Origin: Burkholderia sp. NRF60-BP8
GTDB lineage: Bacteria; Pseudomonadota; Gammaproteobacteria; Burkholderiales; Burkholderiaceae
Assembly: GCF_001522585.2 (NCBI RefSeq)
Contig: NZ_CP013374.1
Span: 787,422 to 851,421, forward strand
Reading direction: 5' to 3'
Length of the DNA: 64,000 nt
Within the stretch, counting starts at the first letter, position 1. Each line of letters starts with the position of its first letter. The position numbers and the translations under genes are program-made. Shown here one piece after another: positions 41,699 through 50,254 of this stretch. The notes beneath the pieces are model-generated. The model worked only from the letters and a program-made list of their open reading frames with translations, was not told the origin of the DNA and searched no databases.

Positions 41699-42385
41699 AT
41701 GAGCAATCCCAAGCTTGAAGTACTTACTCCGCACAACAGCCAGCTGATCTTCATCGACCAGCAGCCGCAGATGGCGTTCGGCGTGCAGTCGATCGATCGC
41801 CAGACGCTGAAGAACAACGTCGTCGGGCTCGCGAAGGCCGCGAAGGTCTTCAACATTCCGACCACGATCACGACGGTCGAAAGCGACAGCTTCTCGGGCC
41901 ACACCTATCCCGAGCTGCTCGACGTGTTCCCGAACCAGAAGACGCTCGAACGCACGTCGATGAATTCGTGGGACGACCAGAAGGTGCGCGACGCGCTCGC
42001 CGCGAACGGCCGCAAGAAGGTGGTCGTGTCGGGCCTGTGGACCGAAGTCTGCAATACGACGTTCGCGCTGTGCGCGATGCTCGAAGGCGACTACGAGATC
42101 TACATGGTCGCCGACGCATCGGGCGGCACGACGCAGGCTGCGCACGACTTCGCGATGCAGCGCATGGTGCAGGCCGGCGTGGTGCCGGTCACGTGGCAGC
42201 AGGTCCTGCTCGAATGGCAGCGCGACTGGGCGCACCGCGAGACGTACGACGCGGTGATGGCGATCGCGAAGGAGCATTCGGGCGCATACGGGATGGGCGT
42301 GGACTACGCGTACACGATGGTCCACAAGGCGCCGCAGCGCACCGCGACGCCGCACGAGTCGATCCCGGCCGTTCCGGCGAAGTAA
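41699..42385 (+). CDS. Isochorismatase-like hydrolase (YcaC type)
   Basis: This 228-aa cysteine hydrolase of the isochorismatase superfamily has its catalytic aspartate in QLIFIDQQPQMAFGV (Asp20) and nucleophilic cysteine in GLWTEVCNTTFAL (Cys118), after the cis-peptide-type strand KKVVVSG. The length and C-terminal extension match YcaC-like hydrolases, whose natural substrate is unknown. Amide- and imide-hydrolysing relatives exist. AAAGGA precedes the ATG at 41699. It heads an apparent operon with a XapX gene and an amidohydrolase. The repeat promoter at 41501 is upstream. Confidence 0.88.
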   Translation: MSNPKLEVLTPHNSQLIFIDQQPQMAFGVQSIDRQTLKNNVVGLAKAAKVFNIPTTITTVESDSFSGHTYPELLDVFPNQKTLERTSMNSWDDQKVRDALAANGRKKVVVSGLWTEVCNTTFALCAMLEGDYEIYMVADASGGTTQAAHDFAMQRMVQAGVVPVTWQQVLLEWQRDWAHRETYDAVMAIAKEHSGAYGMGVDYAYTMVHKAPQRTATPHESIPAVPAK

Positions 42386-42553
42386 GCGCGGACGGCCTGC
42401 AACGGCGGGTGCCGGTGCGGCGGGTTCGATGCGAACGCGCCGCATGGGCGCCATGGCCGCGGGCGGCGGACGTGAAAGAGACGCGAATGCCGCCCGCGGC
42501 ATGCCGTTCGGAACACTACGCCTGCATTTGAATTTGTCCGGGAGATTTATCGC

Positions 42554-42721
42554 ATGGAACCTTATCTGGTTTCCCTTGGTGCGGGCCTGCTGATCGGTGT
42601 GATTTACAGCGCCATCAAGATTCGCTCTCCCGCACCGCCGCTGATTGCGCTGGTCGGGTTGCTCGGCATGCTGATCGGCGTGCAGGCCTTACCCACCGTG
42701 AAACAGCTGTTTGGCTTTTGA
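42554..42721 (+). CDS. XapX-domain (DUF1427) small membrane protein
   Basis: This 55-aa protein is the canonical length for XapX. It has helix one YLVSLGAGLLIGVIYSAI, the core RSPAPPLIALVGLLGMLIG and a short basic end. The ATG follows GGGAGATTTATCGC. It lies 168 bp after the hydrolase and 19 bp before the amidohydrolase, so it is part of that operon. A role as a small inner-membrane transporter or partner is possible but unproven. Confidence 0.85.
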   Translation: MEPYLVSLGAGLLIGVIYSAIKIRSPAPPLIALVGLLGMLIGVQALPTVKQLFGF

Positions 42722-42740
42722 TCAACAAGAGGTGATGCAC

Positions 42741-44630
42741 ATGACCGCAACCGTGACCCAGCCGGATCTGATCCTGCACAACGGGCGATTCACGACGCTC
42801 GACCGCGCGAACCCCGTCGCCACGGCCGTCGCGATTGCCGCCGGCCGCTTCGTCGCGGTGGGCAGCGACGCGGACGTCATGCCGCTCGCGGGCCGCGCGA
42901 CGAAGACGATCGATCTCGGCGGCCGCGGCGTGCTGCCGGGCCTGATCGACAACCACTGCCACGTGATTCGCGGCGGACTGAACTACAACATGGAACTGCG
43001 CTGGGACGGCGTGCCGTCGCTCGCGGTCGCGATGGAGATGCTCAAGCGTCAGGTCGCTGTGACGCCCGCGCCGCAGTGGGTGCGCGTGGTCGGCGGCTTC
43101 ACCGAACATCAGTTCGTGGAGAAGCGGCTGCCGACGATCGACGAACTCAATGCAGTCGCGCCGGACACACCCGTATTCATCCTGCACCTGTACGACCGCG
43201 CGCTGCTGAACGCGGCGGCGCTGCGGGTGGTCGGCTACACGAAGGACACGCCGGAGCCGCCGGGCGGCACCATCCTGCGCGATGCCGCCGGCAACCCGAC
43301 CGGCCTGCTGCTCGCGAACCCGAACGCGACGATCCTCTACGCGACGCTCGCGAAGGGGCCGAAGCTGCCGTTCGAGTATCAGTACAACTCGACGCGCCAC
43401 TTCATGCGCGAGCTGAACCGGCTGGGCGTGACCGGCGTGATCGACGCGGGCGGCGGGTCGCAGAATTATCCGGAGGATTACGAAGTGATCCGCAAGCTGC
43501 ACGACGCGGGCGAGATGACGATCCGCATCGCGTACAACCTGTTCACGCAGAAGCCGAACGCGGAGAAGGAAGACTTCGTGAACTGGACGAAGAGCGTCAA
43601 GTACCACGACGGCACTGACTACTTCCGCAATAACGGCGCGGGCGAGATGCTGGCGTTTTCCGCGGCCGACTTCGAAGACTTCCGCGTCGCGCGTCCGGAC
43701 CTGCCCGAGCAGATGGAGGACGATCTCGAAGGCGTCGTGCGCGTGCTCGCGGAAAACCGCTGGCCGTGGCGCATGCACGCGACCTACGACGAAACCATCA
43801 GCCGCGCGCTCGACGTGTTCGAGAAGGTCGACAAGGACATCCCGCTCGAAGGGCTGAACTGGTTCTTCGATCACGCGGAAACGATCACCGAGCAATCGAT
43901 GGACCGGATCGCCGCGCTCGGCGGCGGCGTCGCGGTGCAGCATCGGATGGCGTACCAGGGCGAGTACTTCGTCGAGCGCTACGGCGCGCAAGCCGCGGAG
44001 GCGACGCCGCCGGTCGCGAAGATGCTCGGCAAGGGGCTGAAGGTGTCGGCCGGCACGGATGCGACGCGCGTCGCGTCGTACAACCCGTGGGTATCGCTCG
44101 CGTGGCTCGTGACGGGCAAGACGGTCGGCGGCATGCGCCTGTATCCGCAGCGCAACCTGCTCGATCGCGAAACCGCGCTGCGGATGTGGACCGAGTACGT
44201 GACGTGGTTCTCGAACGAGGAAGGCAAGAAAGGACGCATCGCGGTGGGGCAGCTTGCCGACCTGATCGTCCCGGATCGCGATTTCTTCGCGTGTGCGGAA
44301 GACGATATCGCCGCCACGACCGCGTTGCTGACGGTGGTCGACGGGAAGATCGTGTGGGGGGCGGGGCCGTTCGCATCGCACGACGCGCCGATTCCGCCGG
44401 CGATGCCGGACTGGTCGCCGGTGCGCGAGTTTGGCGGCTACGGCGGCTGGGGCGCGACGCAGCGCAACGGCGCGCCGTTGCAGCGCGCGGCGGCCGCCGC
44501 GATGTGCGGCTGCGCGAATGCATGCACCGTTCACCAGCATGCGCACGCGAGCGCATGGGCAAGCGCGTTGCCGACGTCCGACGCGAAGGGCTTCTGGGGC
44601 GCGTTCGGCTGTTCGTGCTGGGCGGTCTGA
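42741..44630 (+). CDS. Amidohydrolase family 3 (YtcJ-like) with Cys/His-rich tail
   Basis: This 629-aa metal-dependent hydrolase has the first metal motif HCH (His72, His74) in GLIDNHCHVIRGG. Later ligand candidates are His378 in FFDHAETI and an Asp near 440 in SAGTDATRVASYNPW. YtcJ relatives hydrolyse amides, formamides or N-acyl compounds. The C-terminal 45 residues are unusual: MCGCANACTVHQHAH, then a linker, then GAFGCSCWAV. The ATG at 42741 has better spacing from AAGAGG than the one at 42735. A paralogue lies at 53315, with a similar tail but lost ligands. The substrate is unknown. Confidence 0.85.
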   Translation: MTATVTQPDLILHNGRFTTLDRANPVATAVAIAAGRFVAVGSDADVMPLAGRATKTIDLGGRGVLPGLIDNHCHVIRGGLNYNMELRWDGVPSLAVAMEMLKRQVAVTPAPQWVRVVGGFTEHQFVEKRLPTIDELNAVAPDTPVFILHLYDRALLNAAALRVVGYTKDTPEPPGGTILRDAAGNPTGLLLANPNATILYATLAKGPKLPFEYQYNSTRHFMRELNRLGVTGVIDAGGGSQNYPEDYEVIRKLHDAGEMTIRIAYNLFTQKPNAEKEDFVNWTKSVKYHDGTDYFRNNGAGEMLAFSAADFEDFRVARPDLPEQMEDDLEGVVRVLAENRWPWRMHATYDETISRALDVFEKVDKDIPLEGLNWFFDHAETITEQSMDRIAALGGGVAVQHRMAYQGEYFVERYGAQAAEATPPVAKMLGKGLKVSAGTDATRVASYNPWVSLAWLVTGKTVGGMRLYPQRNLLDRETALRMWTEYVTWFSNEEGKKGRIAVGQLADLIVPDRDFFACAEDDIAATTALLTVVDGKIVWGAGPFASHDAPIPPAMPDWSPVREFGGYGGWGATQRNGAPLQRAAAAAMCGCANACTVHQHAHASAWASALPTSDAKGFWGAFGCSCWAV

Positions 44631-45044
44631 CATGGCGACGCATACCGCGTGCGGCTCCGCGGCACGGGTCCGCACGCGGGTGTCACAACCGTGGGTGCGG
44701 CCGAGTTCTGGAACATGACACGCATCGCGCGCTTCATGGCCCTTGACGCATTTTTCGACCATCCGGGACCGATCGGTGGGTTCATCCTCGTCACCGTGCC
44801 CGACGATGGACGAGACCCCGCTCGCAGCGGTCCCGCCATGCGGTGATGTTGAGACGACCGTGCCGAAGCGATGCGTCTGCTCCGTCTGCCGCCGCGCGCG
44901 TCCGCTTGCGGTGCACGCTGCCGCGCGCGATGCGCGTGTTTCCCGCCTGTCGTCCGGGCCGCCCGAGCGAGTAGCCCGCATCCCGCTGAATCCGAATCCG
45001 CGCGCGGCGCCAGGCCGCGCGCGTCACCATCAAGGAGAAAACCG
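44631..45044. other. Intergenic region before the VOC/porin operon
   Basis: This 414-bp gap begins with an imperfect GC-rich inverted repeat (CCGCAC near 44670 with GTGCGG near 44694) that may end the amidohydrolase transcript. Open frames here have no recognisable family. AAGGAGAAA at 45032-45040 is the ribosome site of the next gene. No TTCAG repeat was seen. Confidence 0.4.
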
Positions 45045-45998
45045 ATGAGTTCACTGAATCTGCGCAACCTGCTGCGCATGACCGCCGCGTCGTCGGCCGT
45101 GCTCGCCGCGCTGCTGGCCGGCGCGCCGGCGCTCGCCGACGAAACCCACCTCGACGACATCGCGTCGCCGGCCGCCGCGGCGCGCTTCCCCGCAGTCGCG
45201 GTCGGCCCGCAGTACGACACGACGCACGTGTGCGTCGCACCCGAAGACTTCGACCGCTTCACGGACAGCTTCGTCGCGACGTTCGGCGGCAAGAAGTCGA
45301 AGCAGGGCGTGTTCCAGGTCACGCCGACGCCGAGCCAGACGATGTCGCAGCTCGTGCTGACGCCGGTCGGCACGATCTCGGTGTTCGGCTTCAAGACGCC
45401 GATCCCGTATCCGTTCTGCGAGGAACGCACCGGCTATCTCGTCACCGACATGGACGTCGCGGTGAAGTCGGCGCGCGCGCATGGTGCGGACATCGTCGTG
45501 ACGACGTTCCCCGATCCGATCGGCCGCGATGCGATCGTCCGCTGGCCGGGCGGCGTGAACATGCAGCTGTACTGGCACACGCAGGCGCCGAACTACGACC
45601 CGCTGCAGACGGTGCCGGAGAACCGCGTGTACGTATCGCCGGAAAGCGCGAGCAAGCTCGCACGCAACTTCGCCGCGTTCTCGCATGGCAAGATCGTGTC
45701 GGACGTGCGCCATGCGCCGGGCATCGAGATCGGCCGGCCGAACGATACCTACCGCCGCATTCGCATCGAATCGGGCTTCGGCAAGATGACCGTGCTCGCG
45801 ACCGACGGCCACCTGCCGTACCCGTTCGGGCGCGAGATGACGGGCTATGAAGTCGCCGATCTCGCCGCGACGCTGAAGCAGGCCGAAGCCGCGGGCGTGA
45901 CGGTGCTCGTGCCGCCGTTCAAGTCGGACGGCCGCGACGCGGCGCTCGTGCAGTTCCCGGGCGGCTACGTCGCTGAAATCCACGCGCGGTCGAAATGA
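45045..45998 (+). CDS. Secreted VOC/glyoxalase-fold protein
   Basis: This 317-aa protein has a signal peptide (LLRMTAASSAVLAALLAGAPALA, cleavage near residue 31) and two repeated vicinal-oxygen-chelate modules (DTTHVCVAPEDFDRF near 60 and the later SGFGKMTVLATDGHLP). The ends WPGGVNMQLYW and FPGGYVAEIH are typical VOC edge strands with metal-ligand-like residues. VOC enzymes are usually cytoplasmic, so export is unusual. The strong AAGGAGAAA site supports the start at 45045. Its stop overlaps the porin start, so both probably act in the periplasm and outer membrane on one compound. Confidence 0.75.
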   Translation: MSSLNLRNLLRMTAASSAVLAALLAGAPALADETHLDDIASPAAAARFPAVAVGPQYDTTHVCVAPEDFDRFTDSFVATFGGKKSKQGVFQVTPTPSQTMSQLVLTPVGTISVFGFKTPIPYPFCEERTGYLVTDMDVAVKSARAHGADIVVTTFPDPIGRDAIVRWPGGVNMQLYWHTQAPNYDPLQTVPENRVYVSPESASKLARNFAAFSHGKIVSDVRHAPGIEIGRPNDTYRRIRIESGFGKMTVLATDGHLPYPFGREMTGYEVADLAATLKQAEAAGVTVLVPPFKSDGRDAALVQFPGGYVAEIHARSK

Positions 45999-47479
45999 CG
46001 GTGCGCCGGCCGATGAAGCGATCGTGGCGCGGCGCGCTGCCGTGCGTCATGCTGGCGGGCAGCGCCGCGTTGCACGCGGGGTCGGCCGTCGGCGCCGATG
46101 CCGACGCCAATGGAGCGGCGGCAGGCGCGGCCGCGTCGCCGGCCGCTGCCGCGGCGTCGTGCACCGCGAAACGTCCGACGGTGTCGTTCAACCGCTGGCA
46201 GGAGGACTGGTCGGCGCTCGCGAATCCGTGCGTGCCGCGCAAGCCGTTCGACGCGCTGAAATACATACGGCTCGGCGACGACCCGTCGACCTACCTGTCG
46301 CTCGGCGCGAACCTGCGCGAGCGCTTCGAACTGAACGACGCGCCGCTGTTCGGCCTCGGCGCCGCGCACGACGACAACTACGTGATCCAGCGCGCGAACG
46401 TGCATGCGGACCTGCGCTATCGCGGGCATCTGCAGGCGTTCGTGCAGTTCGTCGATGCGCGGCCGTTCGGCAAGGACACGGTCGGCCCGGTCGACAAGGA
46501 TCAGCTCGACCTCGAGCAGGCGTTCGTCGCGTACGTCGATCAACTGGGGCCCGGCACGTTCAAGACGCGGATCGGCCGGCAGGAGATGGCGTTCGACTTG
46601 CAGCGTTTCGTGTCGGTGCGCGACGGCCCGAACGTGCGGCAGGCATACGACGGACTGTGGACCGATTACGAAATCGGCAAATGGCGCTTGATCGGCTATG
46701 TGACGCGCCCGGTGCAGTATCGCAATGCGGCCGTGTTCGACGACGTGTCGAACCGGCACCTGCGATTCGACGGCGTGCGCGTCGAGCGCAACGGAACCGG
46801 GCCCGGCGATCTGTCCGCGTACTGGTCGCGCTATACGCGCGACAGCGCGCGCTATCCGGATGCATCCGGCACCGAGCGGCGCGACGTGTTCGACATGCGC
46901 TACGCGGGCAAGACCGGCGGGGTCGACTGGGACGTCGAGGCGATGCTGCAGACCGGCCACGTCGGGCAGGACACGGTCGGCGCATGGGCGTTCGGCGCGC
47001 TGGGCGGCTACACGTTCGCGAAGACGGCCGGCACGCCGCGCATCGGCATCCAGGTCGACGGCGCATCGGGCGACGCGCATCCGGGCGACCGGCGGGTCGG
47101 CACGTTCAACCCGCTGTTTCCGAACGGCTATTACTTCACGCTCGCCGGCTACACCGGATACAGCAACCTGATCCACGTGAAGCCGTCGCTGACGTTCAAG
47201 CCGGCCAGCTCGGTGACGGTGCTCACCGCCGTCGGCTTCCAGTGGCGGCAGACGACCGCCGACGCGATCTACGGGCAGGGGATGTCGGCGGTGCCGGGCA
47301 CGGCCGGCAAGGGCGGCGCGTGGACCGGGATGTACGCGCAGGCGCGGGTCGACTGGCTCGTGAACGCGAACGTCGCGCTCGCGCTCGAAGCCGTGCACTT
47401 CCAGCTCGGCTCGTCGATTCGCGCGCTCGGCGCGCACAACGCCGACTATCTCGGGATGGAAGCGAAGTTCGGCTGGTGA
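45995..47479 (+). CDS. Outer-membrane porin, alginate-export (AlgE-like) family
   Basis: This protein of up to 494 aa has a signal peptide and a low-complexity Ala linker, then a beta-barrel pattern with alternating residues and aromatic belts, ending in Trp (YLGMEAKFGW). The family block SLGANLRERFELNDAP near residue 105, FKTRIGRQEMAFDLQRFVS near 190 and a YSRYTRD-like strand match alginate-export-domain proteins. It starts in a 4-bp overlap with the VOC gene. An internal ATG at 46013 (MKRSWRG) is an alternative. It probably imports or exports the substrate of the neighbouring enzymes. Confidence 0.83.
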   Translation: MTVRRPMKRSWRGALPCVMLAGSAALHAGSAVGADADANGAAAGAAASPAAAAASCTAKRPTVSFNRWQEDWSALANPCVPRKPFDALKYIRLGDDPSTYLSLGANLRERFELNDAPLFGLGAAHDDNYVIQRANVHADLRYRGHLQAFVQFVDARPFGKDTVGPVDKDQLDLEQAFVAYVDQLGPGTFKTRIGRQEMAFDLQRFVSVRDGPNVRQAYDGLWTDYEIGKWRLIGYVTRPVQYRNAAVFDDVSNRHLRFDGVRVERNGTGPGDLSAYWSRYTRDSARYPDASGTERRDVFDMRYAGKTGGVDWDVEAMLQTGHVGQDTVGAWAFGALGGYTFAKTAGTPRIGIQVDGASGDAHPGDRRVGTFNPLFPNGYYFTLAGYTGYSNLIHVKPSLTFKPASSVTVLTAVGFQWRQTTADAIYGQGMSAVPGTAGKGGAWTGMYAQARVDWLVNANVALALEAVHFQLGSSIRALGAHNADYLGMEAKFGW

Positions 47480-47502
47480 CGCGTCACGCCGCGCGGCGCG
47501 TG

Positions 47503-47739
47503 TCAGGGCTGTGCGCGGGCGAGCGATGCGACGAAATCGATGAACGCGGTCACGCGCTTCGAGCCGCGCCGGTTCGGCAGGTACAGCGCGGCGATCACCG
47601 CGCGTGCCGAGCCGGGCGTCACGTCGTACCGATCGAACAGCCGCTGCAGGCGGCCTGCTTCGATGTCCGCATCGACCAGCCGGTCGGGCAGCAGCGCGAT
47701 GCCGGCGCCGTCGAGCGCGACTGCGCTCGCGCGCCGTGT
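47503..47739 (-). pseudogene. LysR-family regulator, C-terminal remnant
   Basis: The minus strand encodes about 78 residues typical of the end of a LysR effector domain: DGAGIALLPDRLVDADIEAG, then RLQRLF, then VIAALYLPNRRGSKRVTAFIDF. No DNA-binding domain or start codon is present. The sequence turns into the promoter region of the metallo-hydrolase gene at about 47740. It is a decayed regulator whose 5' part has been deleted. Confidence 0.65.
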
Positions 47740-47793
47740 CTTCAGGACAATTCAGGCGCCGCTCAGGATTTTCGCCGCGGCGCCCGATAAGCT
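47740..47793 (+). promoter_or_regulatory. CTTCAG direct-repeat promoter of the metallo-hydrolase gene
   Basis: CTTCAG (47740), ATTCAG (47750) and GCTCAG (47761) are followed by TAAGCT (47788-47793), which begins 27 bp after the third repeat starts. This is the same spacing as at 61343. It lies 73 bp before the ATG at 47866, at the break point of the LysR remnant. Confidence 0.58.
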
Positions 47794-47865
47794 GCGCGGC
47801 ATCGCGTGTCGTGCGGGTCGTTCCGTTCATGGCCGGGCGCGCGCACGGTTCGTCGCGGAGATCGC

Positions 47866-48909
47866 ATGAAGACCCTGTTCCGGCACGCGTGCGTTGCGCA
47901 TGCGGCCCGTTTGCTGATCGTGGCCGGATGCGCGGGCCTGTCGACGCCGGCGGCGTTTGCGCAGGCCGGCGTGCAGTCCGACGCCCACGCCGACGCGCAA
48001 CCCGAAGCGCAATCCACGCCGGCCCCCGCCGCCGGCCCACAGCCTCCCGGCTTCTATCGGCAGAAGATCGGCGACTTCACGGTGATCGCGCTGTCCGACG
48101 GCACGCATCCGTTTCCGGTCGACACGGTGTTTCGCGACGTCTCGAAGGACGAGATCCGGCGCGACCTCGACCGCGCCTTCCTGGAGCCGCCCGTGCAGGG
48201 ATCGATCAATGCGTTCCTGGTCGATACCGGATCGAAGCGGATCCTCGTCGATGCGGGCGCCGGCACGCTGTACGGCGACTGCTGCGGCAAGCTGCTCGAC
48301 GATCTGCGCGCGGCCGGCTATGCCCCCGAACGGATCGACGAAGTGCTGCTCACGCATCTGCACAAGGACCATGTCGGCGGCATTGCGTCGAACGGTGCGA
48401 TGACGTTTCCCAATGCCGTCGTGCGAGTCAATGCCGTCGAAGCCGCGTATTGGCTCGATCCCGCCAACAAGGCGCAGGCGCCGGCGTTCCTCGCGTCGTT
48501 CTTCGATGCGGCCGCCGCGGCGGTCGCGCCTTACGTCGCGGCCGGCCGCTTCAGGACGTTTCGCGGCGAAGCGACGCTCGCGCCCGGCATTCGCGCGGTG
48601 CCGATGCCCGGCCATACGCCGGGCCACACGGCTTATCTGATCGAGAGCGGCCACGCGGGCCTGCTCGCGTGGGGCGACATCGTGCACGTGGCGGCGATCC
48701 AGTTGCGCGACGTCGACGCGACGGTCCAGTACGACAGCGATGCCGGCGCCGCCCGCCGCACGCGGCGGGCCACGCTGAAGCGCGTCGCCGATCGACGCTA
48801 TCTCGTCGGTGCCGCGCATATCGCGTTTCCCGGGCTCGGGCACTTGCGCCGGGACGGCGCGCAATACGACTGGGTGCCGGTCAACTACGACGCGACGCCG
48901 GTGCGCTGA
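47866..48909 (+). CDS. Secreted metallo-beta-lactamase-fold hydrolase
   Basis: This 347-aa protein has a signal peptide (LLIVAGCAGLSTPAAFAQ) and an MBL domain with the zinc motif THLHKDHVGG (HxHxDH at 164-169), a later histidine in PGHTPGHTAYLI and the aspartate in LLAWGDIVHV. It resembles the secreted group near N-acyl-homoserine lactonases and penicillin-degrading relatives, so quorum-signal or lactone hydrolysis is a possible but unproven activity. The start is the ATG of MKTLFRH at 47866. The TTCAG-type promoter precedes it, and the AraC gene converges 24 bp beyond its stop. Confidence 0.83.
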   Translation: MKTLFRHACVAHAARLLIVAGCAGLSTPAAFAQAGVQSDAHADAQPEAQSTPAPAAGPQPPGFYRQKIGDFTVIALSDGTHPFPVDTVFRDVSKDEIRRDLDRAFLEPPVQGSINAFLVDTGSKRILVDAGAGTLYGDCCGKLLDDLRAAGYAPERIDEVLLTHLHKDHVGGIASNGAMTFPNAVVRVNAVEAAYWLDPANKAQAPAFLASFFDAAAAAVAPYVAAGRFRTFRGEATLAPGIRAVPMPGHTPGHTAYLIESGHAGLLAWGDIVHVAAIQLRDVDATVQYDSDAGAARRTRRATLKRVADRRYLVGAAHIAFPGLGHLRRDGAQYDWVPVNYDATPVR

Positions 48910-48933
48910 CGGCCCGGCGTGCGTGCATGCCGG

Positions 48934-49854
48934 TCAGCGCGACCGGGCGCGCCGCCACGCGCCGGGCGGATGCCCGACGATCCGCGCGAATACGCGGTTC
49001 AGATGGCTCTGGTCGGCGAAGCCGCACGCGACCGCGATGTCGGCCAGCGTCATGTCGGACGTCTCGATCAGCTCGCGCGCGCGCGTCACGCGTTGCTCCA
49101 GCAGCCACTGGTGCGGCGTGCGGCCCGTGGTGCGCGAGAACGCGCGGATGAAATAGCCGCGCGACAGGTCGCATTCGTTCGCCACTTCCTCGATCGACAC
49201 GCCGAGGTCCGCCTTTTCCATCAACAGCTCCTGGGCGCGCGCCACCTTCGCGGGGGACAGCACGCCCTTGCGCTCGAGCTCGTGCGTGCGCGCGTTGCCG
49301 TAGCGCCGCACGAGATGCGTGCCCATCGCGAGCCCGACCTGTTCGATGAACAGCGCGTTCAACGGGCCGGGCGCGTCGAGGCTGTCGGCTACCGCGTGCG
49401 CGAGATGGCCGAGTACCGGGTCGCGTACGTCGGGGCGGCACGCGAGGCCGCCGACCGGTTGGCCGCCGTGCTCGGGGCCGACGCGTTCGAGATACGCATG
49501 CGGCAGCTCGACCAGCACGAAGTCGAAGTTGCCGTACAGGTCCGCGTGGAAATGACGGGAAAAATCGCGAATGTAGATCGAGTGATGCTGGAACCGGCGT
49601 TCGCTCGCGCCGGTGCGCCCATAGAGCGTGCGGCGGTGGCCGCCGCCCAGCGACACGCCGACCAGGAAGCCGCGGTCGCACGGCGGCATCTCGATGCGCT
49701 CGACGTGCGCTTCGCGCATGCATTTGCGGTGGAGCTTCAGGCCGCCGGACGTCGTTTCGACATCCTTTGCCAGCAGGCTCGACACGCAGCCGAGCGTATC
49801 TTTCGGCCGCCGCGGAGACGATGCCACCGGCGCGGCGATGACGGAGTCTGACAT
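48934..49854 (-). CDS. AraC-family transcriptional regulator
   Basis: This 306-aa regulator has a C-terminal AraC DNA-binding domain (VSIEEVANECDLSRGYFIRAFSRTTG, then LADIAVACGFADQSHLNRVFARIVG). Its N-terminal domain has cupin-like strands (LVGVSLGGGHRRTLYG). The ATG at 49854 follows GGGGAATTCC; a TTG at 49869 is an alternative start. It is divergent from the winged-helix/STAND regulator at 50255, across a 400-bp region, so the two regulators may be linked. Confidence 0.88.
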   Translation of the reverse strand: MSDSVIAAPVASSPRRPKDTLGCVSSLLAKDVETTSGGLKLHRKCMREAHVERIEMPPCDRGFLVGVSLGGGHRRTLYGRTGASERRFQHHSIYIRDFSRHFHADLYGNFDFVLVELPHAYLERVGPEHGGQPVGGLACRPDVRDPVLGHLAHAVADSLDAPGPLNALFIEQVGLAMGTHLVRRYGNARTHELERKGVLSPAKVARAQELLMEKADLGVSIEEVANECDLSRGYFIRAFSRTTGRTPHQWLLEQRVTRARELIETSDMTLADIAVACGFADQSHLNRVFARIVGHPPGAWRRARSR

Positions 49855-50254
49855 GGAATTCCCCAGCAAGGGACTCGGAGCGTGAAATGACGAGTCCAGT
49901 TTAGATGCGCACGCGAACGTTCAAAATGAATTTGCATAAACGTCCGCTGGCAATCGTTACAAATTGCTTTCAATGCGTGTGCGCGGCGCGTGCGCAGCCC
50001 GGCTCGACGCCTGCGCGGGCGGCCCGGCAGAGTATAGCGCCCCACTTTTACACGCAAGCGATCGTGCCGGTCGCGCCCGCCCGACATCCGCGGACAGAGC
50101 GCATTTTCTTTCAAGATTTTCAGCGGCCACCCGTCTACACTCGGTCCGGAATTCGACATTTTCCGTCCGGCGCAAGGGTGCGCCGGACGCGGACTTCCCG
50201 CCGGGTGAACTGCCGCGTTCATCGGGCGGTCATCCCGAGGGACCGGAGGCGGCC
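49855..50254. other. Divergent intergenic region of the two regulators
   Basis: This 400-bp gap contains an A/T-richer stretch at 49910-49975, including GCAAT-N8-ATTGC near 49950-49967, and the degenerate TTTCA repeats at 50109-50123. No gene is seen. It carries the promoters of the AraC gene and of the STAND regulator. Confidence 0.5.
50109..50141 (+). promoter_or_regulatory. Degenerate TTTCAA/TTTCAG promoter of the STAND regulator
   Basis: TTTCAA (50109) and TTTCAG (50118) with a 9-bp step precede TACACT (50136-50141). The -10-like box begins 27 bp after the first and 18 bp after the second repeat, the same distances as at 47740/61343 and 38874. The weaker match could allow autoregulation. 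Confidence 0.4.

Noticed and set aside
44718..44846. Short plus-strand frame with a plausible peptide (MTRIARFMALDAFF...)
   Set aside because: There is no convincing ribosome site, no family, and it lies next to a terminator-like repeat. It may be chance.
47866..48909. Naming the metallo-hydrolase as an AHL lactonase
   Set aside because: The zinc motif is shared by many lactonases, thiolesterases and beta-lactamases. Nothing in the sequence fixes the substrate.
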